A stretch of DNA of 46,797 bases from Gyrodactylus bullatarudis (lineage: Eukaryota; Platyhelminthes; Monogenea; Gyrodactylidea; Gyrodactylidae), in NCBI GenBank assembly GCA_012064415.1, contig SSNU01000043.1:103538-150334 (forward strand). The letters run 5' to 3'. Numbering within the stretch: position 1 is the first letter of the stretch; each line of letters starts with the position of its first letter. Shown in pieces: positions 22,154-34,441 of this stretch. The notes below the pieces were generated by a model. The model did no database searches. It worked only from the letters and a program-made list of their open reading frames with translations, and was not told where the DNA came from. The position numbers were made by a program, and so were the translations under genes.

Positions 22154-25100
22154 ATGTTTGAGCCTGAAGTCGTCAACACAAACAAACTGAAGAACAAGTA
22201 CAATGATCTCATTTTCATGCAATACGGATCAGATATTGAAAAGATTATGGAGAAGAAGCGGTGTAAGTCCATTTTTTCATCATTTAAAACAAGCCCATAA
22301 TTTCAGCATTGAACTACTTTTATAGTTTTTTACTATAGTTTTCAATAAAAACCACTTTAACCATACTTTGCTATGCTCAGTGAATTTGGGGAATAGATCA
22401 GAAGCTGAATTAGACATGGGAGTGGACTTGTGCTTTGATCGATCTAGACCATGAGACTTTTTCCTAATCTCAGTCTGTTTAATATTTCATCGAAATTATC
22501 ATCTAAGCAACTTTGAAACTTTTTATGGGTACAAATGAAAATTCTTTCCTCTATTGACTAAATTTGGCCACATCAATTAGATCTGAATCTATTACTAAAT
22601 CTGAAAATATTGCGTTCAATTATCAATTTATATAAATAAGAATAGATGAGTGGACTATATATACCTTTTGGAGTTTTTTTAGGAAAGATACGCAAAGAAA
22701 AATCAAGGGAAATTTTCTCTCGCTGTCCGATTTGCTCAAGTAGTCTTCTCGATATTCAGCTACTGAAATCTCAAACTTTGTCCCTTTTGATACTTTACTT
22801 GAAAATACTCTAAGCTTTCTCATTTGGATTCGAGGGGCTTATCTTTGAATTTCAACAGTTACAAACTCATTTTTCCTGTATTGGCCAATCAAAAGACTGA
22901 TTGAATTTATTCTTTATCAAATGACCGAAATAATCAGGTTTAGTGGTATTTTTATTGTTGTTTTAAATTTTCTCTCGCAAGTGAAAGGGATTGATATCTT
23001 TGGTTAAACAAAAACTTATCTAAATCAGGTTAGAATCAAATTTTCCTTAACCCTTTATGGGCCAAATTATCTTTTTTCGTCACCCAAATTAGCTAATTTG
23101 TAACCAAAACAATTACCCTTATACGAATCTGAATTTGGTTAGAGTTGGCATGTTTTAGATCTGAAACTAGTTATTTTCCAACTTATGAATGATTTTTTAA
23201 AGAAAGAATTTATGAAAGAATTTTTAAATATTCACACAGACGTCGCTAAGAAAATTTATTTTTGTAAATAAGCAACATGTAGAAATTACAGTGTTTTTAG
23301 ACAATTAACCTACTAGCAAAGTGTGGTCACTGGTAAATCTATTTTTCTCAGTATTCAAGGAATTTTCTGGTATGCAATTTATTGCAAGCAGAGTAATCAA
23401 TTATTAGAACCTTTTTAGAGAATTCTGATTTTCTGTAATCTAACTAAATTCGGGAATCTAATAAAGCACTTATGAAACTTGAGAAATACCAAATACCTTG
23501 GTTTTGAGTCAGTCTTCTTTTGTGCTCCTTGGGATAGTTAATCGGGAGCAATTCATGTTTGGGCGTGTACCAGTAAAATTACCAGTCCTGTCCAATATTC
23601 TTATTTCAAAAGGTAGTAGAATACTTATCGATGAGTAAACTACTGTCTCTCAAAGTTACTATGACAACGACCAAGATTATTAGTAATATGATTATGCTTG
23701 TAAACATAGATAAAAGACATTTTATTTCTGCAAAATGTTAAACCATTCATACTGTATGCAAGACTCATAGTTTAGAGTAGTTGTTGTTATTCAATATGTC
23801 TATGTTACAGACAATAGAACATATCTATTAACATAAAAGAGAGAAAAATATATTGATCTGAGGTGTAATCTCTCTTTATAAGATTATATCGACCAATGAA
23901 AGTCTATCCTACTCTCATTGGCTGTTGATAATACTCTGATAGTACTCTAGAATTCTGAGTGACCCTTGGCTAGTAGAAAATTTGTTTGAAAGATTGCTTG
24001 AATTTTGATCTAGTGGAAGCAATTGAACAGCAGAAACGACTGGAAGATCAACAGAAAAATCGGACTCTATCTTCTCTCAATAATTCCAGGAGTGTTATAT
24101 CCAAACAACAGAGTATGAGACCTTCCAACGCTTATAACAACGATAAATATGATTCACTCTTGTACGTCAATACGGGCAATAACAACTTTTATCCTCAAAA
24201 CATGTGAGTCCTCCTGTCGAATCATGATTATTGACCTGTTTACAATTTAATCTATAAAATCTTGACAATTTTTAGACCCTGAAAATGGCTACTTTTTTAA
24301 TCTCAAGAGATGAATTCAAGGCGATCACATTTTCGAATTTACGGGTATGGTTTATCGATAAAAATTTCTTTCTATTTTCTCTTCGATCTCTGGAAGTGGT
24401 TTTTCAAAAAAAACGTTCTTTATATTTTCTAGGAAATGTTGATATTTTTTTCAAAAAACGAGTCATTTTTGCGTAACTCTTTATATTGTAACTTGATAAG
24501 TCATAAGTTATGACTCATAACCCATTTGAGAGAATAGTAATTCTTCTTTCAGAAAACTGGCCTAAAAATTATTTTTAGTTTTTTTAATACAGAATTATGG
24601 CTACCTGTGCCATATATGACCCACTGGAAAGGTTAAGAGTAATATTAGAGCGCGACAGAATTATTTGAATCAAGTCTTTTCGAGCATTAAAAATTGAAAT
24701 TTAACCTCGGTCAGTAAGTAGCCATAGCGATTTATAGTACATGAACAAGAGTATCAATAAAGCAGTCGATAACAGATACCTTGTATTATCAAAATTTAAA
24801 ATTTATGAAAAGTTCTCGATTTGATACTTAAAGAAGTAAATTAGAATAAAGTACAAATCTCTACTGATAGTTTAGCAATTATTTTGATAAACACTTTATT
24901 AGAAATTTTATTCGCTCTAGCTACGACGGGAACTATCCTCCTTACACCAGTTCAACTTTGGACCAAGGGCCGGGTTATTTGAATGCTGAATTACAAGAAT
25001 TCGTCCACGCACATGACGTAGTCTTGGATGATGGAGCCTTCATTCCGCCTCAACATAAAGGATTAACTGTAAATAAAAGGTGATGGTTCAATTTATATTT

Positions 25101-28100
25101 CCTTTCCTTGAATCATATAGCAAATATAAATTAAAATCGATTTCGAGTACTTTTAATCGAATTACTTTGTGTTCATTTAAAATAGGCTGTTAGAATTGCA
25201 TTCTTCAGAGATAGTTAAAGATGAGTGGTAGATTTCTTGGTGTATTTCGAAAAAAAAAATTTTTGAATTGATTCAAAAGTTTGAGGGTTGTTATCCTTTT
25301 TTAGAGACCAAAAATAAAGAAATGAAAATTACTCTAATAACAATGAAATTAAATTCAATAATAATCTCTGTTTTATTACTTTCATTCCAGAAAAAGTTAA
25401 AAGCAAAACTTTCATTCAGTAAATTCAATGAATAAAAAATTTATCAGAGAATTACGATAGAAATATTCACGTAAATTTACAAATACGAAAATCCACATAA
25501 AATCATAATTGGAAAATTCATTCTAATTTTCTTCAAAATTTTACTATTTCGAAATTGGTAAATTATTATTTTCATTAGTCTTTTAACTTTTATCATTATC
25601 AAAGAGACACACTACTGACACTTTTGAGAAATGTACATTTGGTGTCAATACATCCTTTCTTCTACTTTTCCAATTATGTTTGAGAATTCCGATCTCAAAT
25701 CGAAAATATTTTTACAGACTCGTTTACGAAATATTCGAAGTAGAAAGTATTTTCGAATTGTCTCTCTTCTCACTTGGAAAACACACATCATTCGAGATAG
25801 AGTTCCCTACTTATTACATTTTAAGATTATTTTTTTATCTTCCAAAAAGTTTGGAATGAAAGAAGAATAATTTTGAAATGTAATTTGTAAATGAATCAGA
25901 TAATGTGTTTTTCAAAGTTGACACTTTGTTATACAAATTTCTGTGCAGTAGGAAAAATGGTTGGAGCTGACCCAAAGAAATGGTGAAAAGCCAATAAACA
26001 CGAGATATATAAACATTAAGATATCAGAAAAACACAGAAGATTGAAAGTTTAATATCACTGAATGAGGATTGTGAAAAAAATTATTTTTTCGCCTAAGAT
26101 AATACTATCCTGGTCGTATTCAATCAGATTATTTTTTGAATTTCAAATTTAGAAAGCAATCTTAATTCGTTGTAAGCATTTTTTCTTCTTGGCATAGTAA
26201 ACTTATTTATCGAATTCATTTCTTATCTTCTTATTTGTCATTCTGAATGAAAGTTTGAATTTATTAGCTGAACTTTAATTTATTTACCTGAATAAAAGTT
26301 GTAGAACAGCGATTTTAATGAACTTCATTTCTTTGTTATTGGAGTAGTAGTTTTTATTTCTTTCTTGTTAGTTTTTGAAATGGATAGTAATATACCATTA
26401 TTAATCTTACTAAATGATTCAATCTATTCAGCCTTGGAAAATCTCCACCAAAGTGTAAAAGGTCAACTATATTCCTGTTGTTAGGCATCCTAGGAACCCT
26501 TATTGCATTGATTGTGATAGCCATCTTGTTGAACCATTTTCTCAATGAAAAAGTCACCTACCCACCAAATGATTTCTGGTATCAACGTGCATTCTTTTAC
26601 CATTTAAATGTAAAGACATTTGCCAACGACGTACAGGGTCCAACTGGGAGATTCATCGACCTCACCTCCAGAGTTCCTTACATAAGAAATACTGTAAGCT
26701 AAAACTAGAGCGAATCGTTTTAAATTCATATTCTTAGGTCTCCCAAATAAAATTGACGCATTTTCTCATTTTGCTAAGATTGGAGCGAACGCAATTATCC
26801 TGTCAGGTTTCATTGAGAATGACAAGTATGGAATAAGAGACTTTTTCTCGTCAGCCTCATATCTAGTTCAAGATTCGTTCGATGTCAATGGTACAATCGA
26901 TGCATTTCTCACTGAAGCCCGAAACGAAAGGTTGGGCGTGATGAAGATATTACTTGCCATGGATTTGTACAAGACGAGTTATGAGAATCCATGGTTCTTA
27001 AGTAGCGAAAAAGATCCAAAATCAACTGAGTATATTTGGACAGATGTAGCTGTAAGTAAACTCTGTAAAGTGTTTTATGATTTTCCTAATGAAACTTTTT
27101 CATGTTAGCCCTCAGATGCTAGGACCAAAAGAATATTCTCTTTTAATGCAGTCCGGAATCAGTATTATCGCCATGAACATGGACAGCCCTTGTCTCCAAT
27201 GCTAAACTTGACTGATGAAAGTGTATGTCTAAAAAGAATGAATAAATACATCCTCTAATTGAAAAATTTTATCTCTACAGGTTAAGACTAAATTGAAGCA
27301 AAGCTTGAAAAAATTCAAAAACCAACTCAATCTAGATGGCTTTTTGGTGACAAACTCTACAAATATCCTCGAAGAGTTTTATCCTCAACTTGGAGAAATA
27401 TTGAATAGTGTAACTGATGAGAGGACAGTTTGGTTCACAGACAATGACGGTGTCAATAGAATGCTGAATGATGGTAAAGTCCTCCTACGAACAATCTCAA
27501 TAAAATCCAAAGTTCAAGAACGCTCTATTGATCTTCAATTCCAAATCAACTCGAGTAAAGTTACTGTCGAACTAGAGGTTAATTGATTCATGTTTGCTAA
27601 TGAATAGTTTTAGAGAACAAAGAAATACCTACTGGAGTTCAACCGATATGGTACACTAAGCAAGACTCAGAAGATTACACCGATTATCAGACTTTGCAGG
27701 CTTTAGAATACTTCTTGGGCGGTAACTATTTCATGATTGCCGGAGAGGAAGTTCAACTGGTGAGTGATCCCATCCCAGGAACAATTCCTTCATGTTCTAT
27801 TTTCAATGAAATTTTAGCTTACTGGACTCAATGAACTCATGAAATGGACCTTCATTAATGACCTGAACTATGAAACGTATTGCATTACTAATCTTGACTC
27901 TGTTACTTCAAGAAGAACCTTGGAGAATTGGAATTCTTTCCAAAATAAAATTAGAAATCTTCCCCTATTGAATACAGAAATTTCCAAGTCAGCAATTGAA
28001 ATTCTGGATTCAACAAAAGGCTCAAACGTTCTCCTGGTACGCCGCCAATACCCTCAGACAGTTTCTTCAATATCTTTCTTGGTCAGCTTCCAAACTCTTA

Positions 28101-28240
28101 ATAACAACGTGAACCTGGTCGATCAAATTGATAAAAAAGCCAAAGTTGTCTATGACTCCAAAAATGACTACAAGAATTCAAATTTCAACCTAGCCAATTT
28201 AAGATTGAAAAATAACCAAGTTCTTTTATTTGAATTGTAA
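22154..28240 (+). CDS. SLC3-type amino acid transporter heavy chain-like protein
   Basis: Heavy chains (SLC3A1/rBAT, SLC3A2/4F2hc) are type II membrane glycoproteins that bring SLC7 transporters to the cell surface; their ectodomain is an inactive alpha-amylase fold. Model: 22154-22262, 23993-24203, 24921-25079, 26432-26637, 26738-27051, 27109-27222, 27281-27577, 27616-27759, 27818-28240 (658 aa). Visible: cytoplasmic N-terminus, basic KSPPKCKRS, one membrane span (LLLGILGTLIALIVIAILL), then amylase-like FWYQRAFFYHLNVKTF, GLPNKIDAF-IGANAIILSGF, LDGFLVTNS, and GNYFMIAGEEVQL, with N-glycosylation sites. Amylase catalytic acids are not conserved, as in SLC3. The exons after 26432 are well supported. 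The first three rest on phase agreement; two have a TGA just past their donor, so they might be a separate gene. The junction near 26638-26737 has a phase problem, described in the findings. Confidence 0.7.
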
Positions 28241-28930
28241 TTTGCATTTCTGTGTTAGAGAATTTATCATTTGAGCGCGAAAAAAAAGAACAAATGTATA
28301 TTTTTACCTTGTCAGTTGAAACTTTGTTTGTAATATTTTTTATTTATTTTAAACTTTTTTCTCATGAAATTTGAATTCCACTCTCTTCAAAAAAAATTTT
28401 ACCGAAAGCTAGAACCAAATAACAGAATTGGAAAACAACTCCAAATTATTTAAGGCCATAACTTATCTTCAAAGCAATACGAATTATAATCTGATCAAAT
28501 TTCTGATTCTACCCTCTTTTCAATTAGAAGCTAACTAATCTCTATTTTTCTCCTTTTTGTTGTTTGTAGAAAAGATTATTGAGGATATGTATACCAAGAA
28601 CGAACATGTCATGATTATAAAACAGGAAATTTTCAAACTTCGAACGTACCTTGAAAAGTAAGAATGATCAAAGGAATGGAAATTCGACCTTCACACGGAT
28701 TCATTCCTAAAATCTCGTTTACCTTATAATCTCCGCATATTTGGCTTTTCTAGTCCCAAAACATAACCTTGAAATTGTAAGTCTCTAACTTTGAAATCGT
28801 AAAAAAAATTTCAACTCCAAGCTCGAAAAAATTTTAATTTAGCGCCAAAATGCAAAAAAATCTATTCCTTTTCTCGAGTGCCTATAAAAGATCAAAATTG
28901 ATCCCATGAGCTTCAATATCCTTCTCATCA

Positions 28931-28951
28931 ACCCTTTCGGTGCCGAGACTA
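28931..28951 (+). repeat. Solitary copy of the MITE terminal sequence
   Basis: ACCCTTTCGGTGCCGAGACTA is the same start as that of the MITE at 29116, but is preceded by TCAA instead of TTAA, and no matching inverted end is seen before the MITE. Probably a remnant of another copy. Confidence 0.5.
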
Positions 28952-29111
28952 TTCCGCAATCGACCCTTATTTATGTCATCGACCAAGAAATTTGATCACA
29001 TTAAGAAGAAATTTTAAAGAAAAAAAAAGTGTAGTAATAATAATGATAAATAAGACTCATATCATTAACCTTGAAAAACATGTAAACTTTCTTGTTTTCT
29101 GTTGTGTCATT

Positions 29112-29315
29112 TTAACCCTTTCGGTGCCGAGACTACTTCACAATTTAAAAAAAAAACCAAAATTTACCTATGAAGATACCAAGTTATTTGGCCAAAAATA
29201 TTACATTGTAATGCAAGTTCACATTGTGGGCTTCAATTTAAACTTTAATTGATTCTATCAAACTATAGAGTTCAAAAAAATTGGAAAATATGTCCATCGG
29301 CACCGAAATGGTTAA
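29112..29315. mobile_element. piggyBac-like MITE flanked by TTAA
   Basis: A 196-bp element (29116-29311) lies between TTAA at 29112-29115 and TTAA at 29312-29315. The left end starts CCCTTTCGGTGCCGA; the right end, read inward, starts CCATTTCGGTGCCGA, so the terminal inverted repeats match at 14 of 15 bases. TTAA duplication with CCC-starting termini is the hallmark of the piggyBac superfamily. The interior has no coding capacity, hence a non-autonomous MITE. Confidence 0.75.
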
Positions 29316-30606
29316 CCAAATCACCTACCTCGATCTCTTACTTGAAAGTTTTATACGTGGACATAAATACATAAGCACCTTTGTAGACAGTGTAGAATTC
29401 ATGCAAAAGTTATCAAATGTATACTTGCTGAAAAAGTGTGTCCCCTGTCTCCTTTTATTAAAACAATGCATTCTTCTCAATGAAATGTCCCGATTGATCT
29501 TCTAAAAGAAGATGTGACACCTAAAATTTCATTCATTCGTTCCTGTATTTGACTCAGTAATATTACATTTACCAGGTTCCCTAGCAACACTGTACCCACT
29601 ACGATACAGATTCAGACTCAACTTTTGTTGCTTATACTCTAATGCTCTGTTTTTTATCGTCCCGATAGGGTTAATTAAATTCTTCAATTTCTCTGCAGCA
29701 AAAATGCCTTGTTTACCTTTTGGTGTAAGTTTCAACTTTGAAAAGTTTACAAAGTTCTATATGTATAATATTTTCTCATTTATTTTTTATCAACAACTCG
29801 TTTAATTACATTTTCTATAATCATACAATTTAAATACAATAGTTTATTCTTTTCTTGGTGTATGTTACAGCAACTTTTTGTTATCAGAAAAGGTCCTATA
29901 TATAATAATAATAATAATAATATGCACAAAGTTTATTTCATGTAATATAAATTATACTTTTCTATATACGAAGGAGAAGATCAATTCAATTGATAGGTTA
30001 TCTGTATTATATAAACGGTCTTTCTATATATATCAACTACTACCTTAAATTGTCATCATTCATTTGAGTTTTTTTGTTTAAAGAGGATGGGGGTTTCTCC
30101 CAAGAATTTGCATTTTCTCTCGTACTACTAATGAGCGATATTTTCAAGTATTTTTTTAACATTGGGAGAAACACTCGGAATTCCAGAAGGATGATCTCAG
30201 GCTAACAGGATTGCTAATCAATAATAATCCAGTGAGTGGAGATCATTCTTCTATTCTCCCCTTGTATCGTGTGGGATAAGGATTAATTCTCGAGGGTTTT
30301 GAGAAAAACAATTTTGGAAAAAGGCAATTTCTCTCATCGCTACAATAATAATAATAAATTTCAAATCTGATCTCAAAATTAATTCTGCTGTCCTTAGGAG
30401 GAGGTAATATATTCTCAGCCTCTGGTTTGCATTGATTGATTTGTATTCTTTACATTCAGATGATTCAATAACCCTCTTGTTAAAGAAAATGTACAAATCT
30501 AATTAGACTTTTCCCTAGTTTTTTTGTTTCTTATGTTCATATACATACATCGTGATGGAGAAAGTAACCGGAACAAAAGAGATACAGTGGAATCAATCTC
30601 AAGAAT

Positions 30607-32853
30607 CTACATGGCAAAATAACAAAAAATGAACAAGATTAATCTAATAGGGCATCTGATTCTATAGGTGTGTTGGTGGTCAGCATCGTTGGTAGACGGA
30701 GCCTGATGATGAGTTTGACTGAATGAATTTTGAGTAAAACTGGAAATTTTCAAAGCATAATTATTGGTACAACTGGGTAGACACTTGTTTGGCATTAGAC
30801 TACAGTCGCTTGTTGATTGACTTTTGTTAACAATTTCAGTTGAATTTTGCACAGAATCTATTGCGACATTTTCCAAAGTGAAAGGAGCAAAATCATTGAT
30901 CTCATAACAACAGACAGATGTTAGATTTTTCCTCTTCATCAACTCATTAGTCTTGGACCGACTTTGGAAATTATAATGAGACTCTAGAAAGTTATTGAAA
31001 TTTATTTCCTCTCGACATGAGTTCTTTTCTAATTAAAATACACACCTGGGATATGTTTGAGAAAATGAGAAAAATAGATTTCAGTATAATTTTGCATAAA
31101 TTTATGACTTAACTTTAACTCAATCTAGATAGATTATTTCGAGTAGAAGATATACAGTAGATAATATGATTCTGATCTAGAGAAAATCATCTCTACATGG
31201 TATAAAAGTCAAGAAAAACTAATTTTTGGGATTCAAAACTCGTGTTATGTCTACTTCTTTAAAGTAAGGATACAAAAAAAATATATTTATTGTGGGTGTA
31301 TACCTGTAATAATGGAAATTTAAAAATACTCACCATCACAAAGGAATGCAGGTTCACCTCCGTTTGTTGTTTCATCAGAAGGATTCAGATACGGACACAA
31401 CTTCTCCACTTCAATGCACCAGCTCTCACAAGGCTTAATTTCTGAGAAGGATATTTTCTTTGGCATGTTATTTGAAAAAGAATTATCTTTATTCGATACT
31501 GGATAAACTGTTTTGGTAGAATTCGATTTTTTATCATGTTCTTCTTCATGTGGAATAAATGTTTTGAGTTTTATTGAACATATCCAATTTCTGTATGCAT
31601 TCTAAGTAAAAAGGGATGATTATTACACATTTTTGCAAGTGTATAGATTTTCATTTAATCTGGGAAAGGAATTATTCAAGATTTATAGTCAAGAATTTCC
31701 AATAAAATATTATCGGATCTATTTTTTAAGTTACTACAAACTAAAGGATTACTCTATGAGGAACAATTTTAAAAATATTTTAATAGGTCGATAATTTTTT
31801 TAATTGAATAAAACAAGAGATTGATAAAAAGTGTTCAAAAAATATGAGTAAAAAAATAAACCTCATAGAAAGTTTCATGATAACCTAGTTTTATGGATTG
31901 GAAATTTGTACAAAACCAGAAAATTTATAAATTCATGATAAGCTCAAGTTAAAATTTTGCTTTTACTTTTTCATGTTATACTTTCAAGTTCCCAGGGAAA
32001 TTAATCAATATACAGTCTGTCTTAATTTTAGTTCAGCTTTCATCTTTTTCCCTCAAAAGAAATTTTGGAAATCATTACTATGTACGTTATCGCAATCATA
32101 TTTTAAGCAAATCATAAAATTATTTGAAAGAGTTTGAAGAAGGAAAAAGATTAATGATACTTTCTATTCAATACTCACTTGGCAATCGTTACAATAAAAG
32201 TTGCCAGGATAGGAATAGGGATTGTTGTCATCAATGGACGTTCGATTTATACAAAATGACATCTTTAGACTGTGATCGAAAATCTTGGTATCTCTTAGTA
32301 TGTAGTTTTCCTTGAGATCAATCAATTTTTCTAGGCTGGTCCGACACATTTCTGTAGTTGACAAAAAGTGTTCAAATAAATGATCAGTATAAAATGAATT
32401 TTTGGCTAAACCATGACATTGACTGTGAGGTTGTCTAATTAACTTGTTACTAATAGTATTAGGTAACAGGTACAATAAGGATATTTGATCACATAATTCG
32501 AAGCGTAGATTATTTCTGACGAAACATAACCTTTCACAAACATTTGTTAAATTTCGACAAACAAAGTGGATAGTAGATTCATTCAGAATTAACCGACTTT
32601 TCATTTCATAATGATCTGTAAGAGGACAATCGAAATTTGTCTCAGCAAGAGATAACGATAGATTCATACAAAGAATAAGAACCGCATAAAATAATAGAAA
32701 TTGAAATTTATAGGTCTTCTTCTGATCAAACTTGAAATGATTAATAATTTTGATTCTTGGGAATGCATTCTGAAGATAGATTTCCTCTCGTTCTTTATCA
32801 TTGTCTAAATTTATTAATGTTTTGTGATAAATTAGACTTTCAGATGACATCAT
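30607..32853 (-). CDS. NALF1: NALF/FAM155-like auxiliary subunit of the NALCN sodium leak channel
   Basis: NALF (FAM155) proteins are the animal counterparts of yeast Mid1; their cysteine-rich domain sits on the extracellular side of the NALCN leak channel. Exons 32853-32179, 31601-31334, 30983-30607 (439 aa). A membrane anchor (FQFLLFYAVLILCMNLSLSLA) is followed by many cysteines and N-glycosylation sites. The family's best block spans the first splice junction: CNDCQNAYRNWICS. It is followed by KPCESWCIEVEKLCPYLNPS and NGGEPAFLC, all typical of FAM155. The C-terminus ends in a short hydrophobic tail (RLILFIFCYFAM). Introns are 577 and 350 bp. Identification rests on the cysteine pattern; vertebrate NALF1 versus NALF2 cannot be decided. 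Confidence 0.87.
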
Positions 32854-33513
32854 TGATCACTTGACAGAAAAAAGTCCATGTCTATCACGGATTATTCTTT
32901 TTGTGCTTTGAAGAAATACTAATCGAATCTGACTTTGATAAGATACGGTTTCTCATACCTTGAAAAACAAAATATGCTTAATTAATTAAAGATTTTAAAA
33001 ATGCTGCAGCATATTTGGTTAAAAAGGATTTTGATTGGCTTGTTGAAACAAAATATTCACACTTCTATGTTGAGAATTAAGATCATAAACTGAATTAAAG
33101 TTTATGGAAAACATTTCCTGCGTGTTTTTTTCTGGTAAACGTGTAATTTATTTAAAAAAACGTTTTTAATACGATGGATCTTCAGTTTTTTTTAGAATTG
33201 AAATTTATGTATTTATATAAAATGGTATATATACAGTTCAACTTTATTTGGAATATTCATTGAGAAGATTAGAAAAATCTTTCAAACTAATTTATTGAAT
33301 AACTTTTATTCAGTTTTTATATTCACATTGTAGATAATTCTACAGTGTGCTTAATTTTATAATAAAATTTTTATTAGACTCTAGTTTTTACTAAAAATTA
33401 TTTAGAGTAAAAATTTAATTAGGTCACCTAATTTAGGTGTCATAATAATAATGTAAAACAAACTCTTCTAAATCATTTTGTTTCTCAGAACAAAATTGTA
33501 ATTAAATTAAATT
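32854..33513. promoter_or_regulatory. Divergent intergenic region between NALF-like and MTFR-like genes
   Basis: 660 bp between two start codons facing away from each other, so it should hold both promoters. A near-perfect palindrome CACCTAATTTAGGTG (33424-33438) contains two E2-box-like half sites. A strong acceptor-like TTTTGTTTCTCAG ends at 33488, 25 bases before the MTFR-like start. Confidence 0.4.
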
Positions 33514-34421
33514 ATGAATTATGTAGAGGATATTTATGACTATTTATTCAAAATTCCCTTCCTTGTTGCAGAACTTGTTTCAGATTTATCGCTCAAGAAT
33601 TTGGCCTCTTTTATTGTTGATGATCGAATGCCTCCATACATTGAGATGAACATTCAATCTCTGCAGGGTATTCTTTATCAAGAACGTGTATGTTAAATTT
33701 GATAATGCATCGTTAGAACTTGGACTCGGACACATTTTCTGAAATATCTACAAATGCTGATTCATTTATACCTGAGAGTAATCATACACTGAATATTTCC
33801 CATTGTTCCCAAGATACATCAAGAATGGCCTTTCTAGAAGAAGAACTTGCTAACTTGAAAAGACAGATGACCAATTTTCACTCAGTAACTTTGCATGAGC
33901 CAAGTCGAGCCACTTTAACAAATCACCATCTTCATAACTCTCTATTAAACATTCCACGAAGTTCCCCTATAGGAACTTCTCATGAAAACTCCATCCGAAA
34001 TGAAGATGAGTATGAAGAGTATCTCCAATTTCGTTCATTTAAATTAAACAAACTTAATAGTAGCTTAAACAGTTCTCAGAATAGTCTTGCAGCACCACCT
34101 CCTCCACCACCGCCTCCTCCTCCACCTCCCCCCTCTACGCCTGTTGCCAATTCTAGTTTCACAATGAGGAAAGATCAATCATCCACAAAAACCCCTACCT
34201 CAGCAAAAGGTCAGGATGTCATGACCAACTTGTTGGCGGAATTACACTCTGGGAAATTTAAGCTAAAGAAAGTCTCTGAAATTAGTTCGCCTCGTCAAGA
34301 AAAGGTAGCCTACGGCGACAAATCTTTAGAGGCTGCCTTAAAGTCGCGCTATCACAAAGTTTACAAGTCATGTGAAGAATCAGATGAAGATAAAGAAAAT
34401 AAAATGGAAAATTCTTTTTAA
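33514..34421 (+). CDS. MTFR1: Mitochondrial fission regulator (MTFR) family protein
   Basis: MTFR1/MTFR2/MTFR1L proteins localise to mitochondria and promote organelle fission. Exons 33514-33687 and 33717-34421, intron 29 bp (donor GTATGT), 292 aa. The layout fits the family: an N-terminal segment, a coiled coil (FLEEELANLKRQM near residue 90), a long proline run (PPPPPPPPP, codons about 34097-34135), then a conserved C-terminal part. That part is MTNLLAELHSGKFKLKKVSE, comparable to the DVLKDMNKVKLR repeat of MTFR proteins, followed by KSLEAALKSRYHKVY. Sequence identity is modest, so the call leans on domain order. The gene converges on PIGS with 20 bp between the stop codons; an AATAAA at 34430-34435 lies in that gap. 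Confidence 0.65.
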
Positions 34422-34441
34422 CAAAATTCAATAAAAAATAA

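Larger units (their letters stand above)
28241..30606. other. Intergenic region with repeats and one orphan exon-like stretch
   Basis: Between the SLC3-like stop and the 3' end of the NALF-like gene. At 28570-28657 an open stretch flanked by TTTGTAG and GTAAG could be an exon of an unseen gene (KIIEDMYTKNEHVMIIKQ, helical). A piggyBac-like MITE (29116-29311) and a related end at 28931 are listed separately. A TAA microsatellite lies at about 29900-29922. Short frames around 29300-29700 look accidental. Confidence 0.45.

Noticed and set aside
29281..29735. Short frames in the MITE area
   Set aside because: They run across the MITE boundary and are low complexity.
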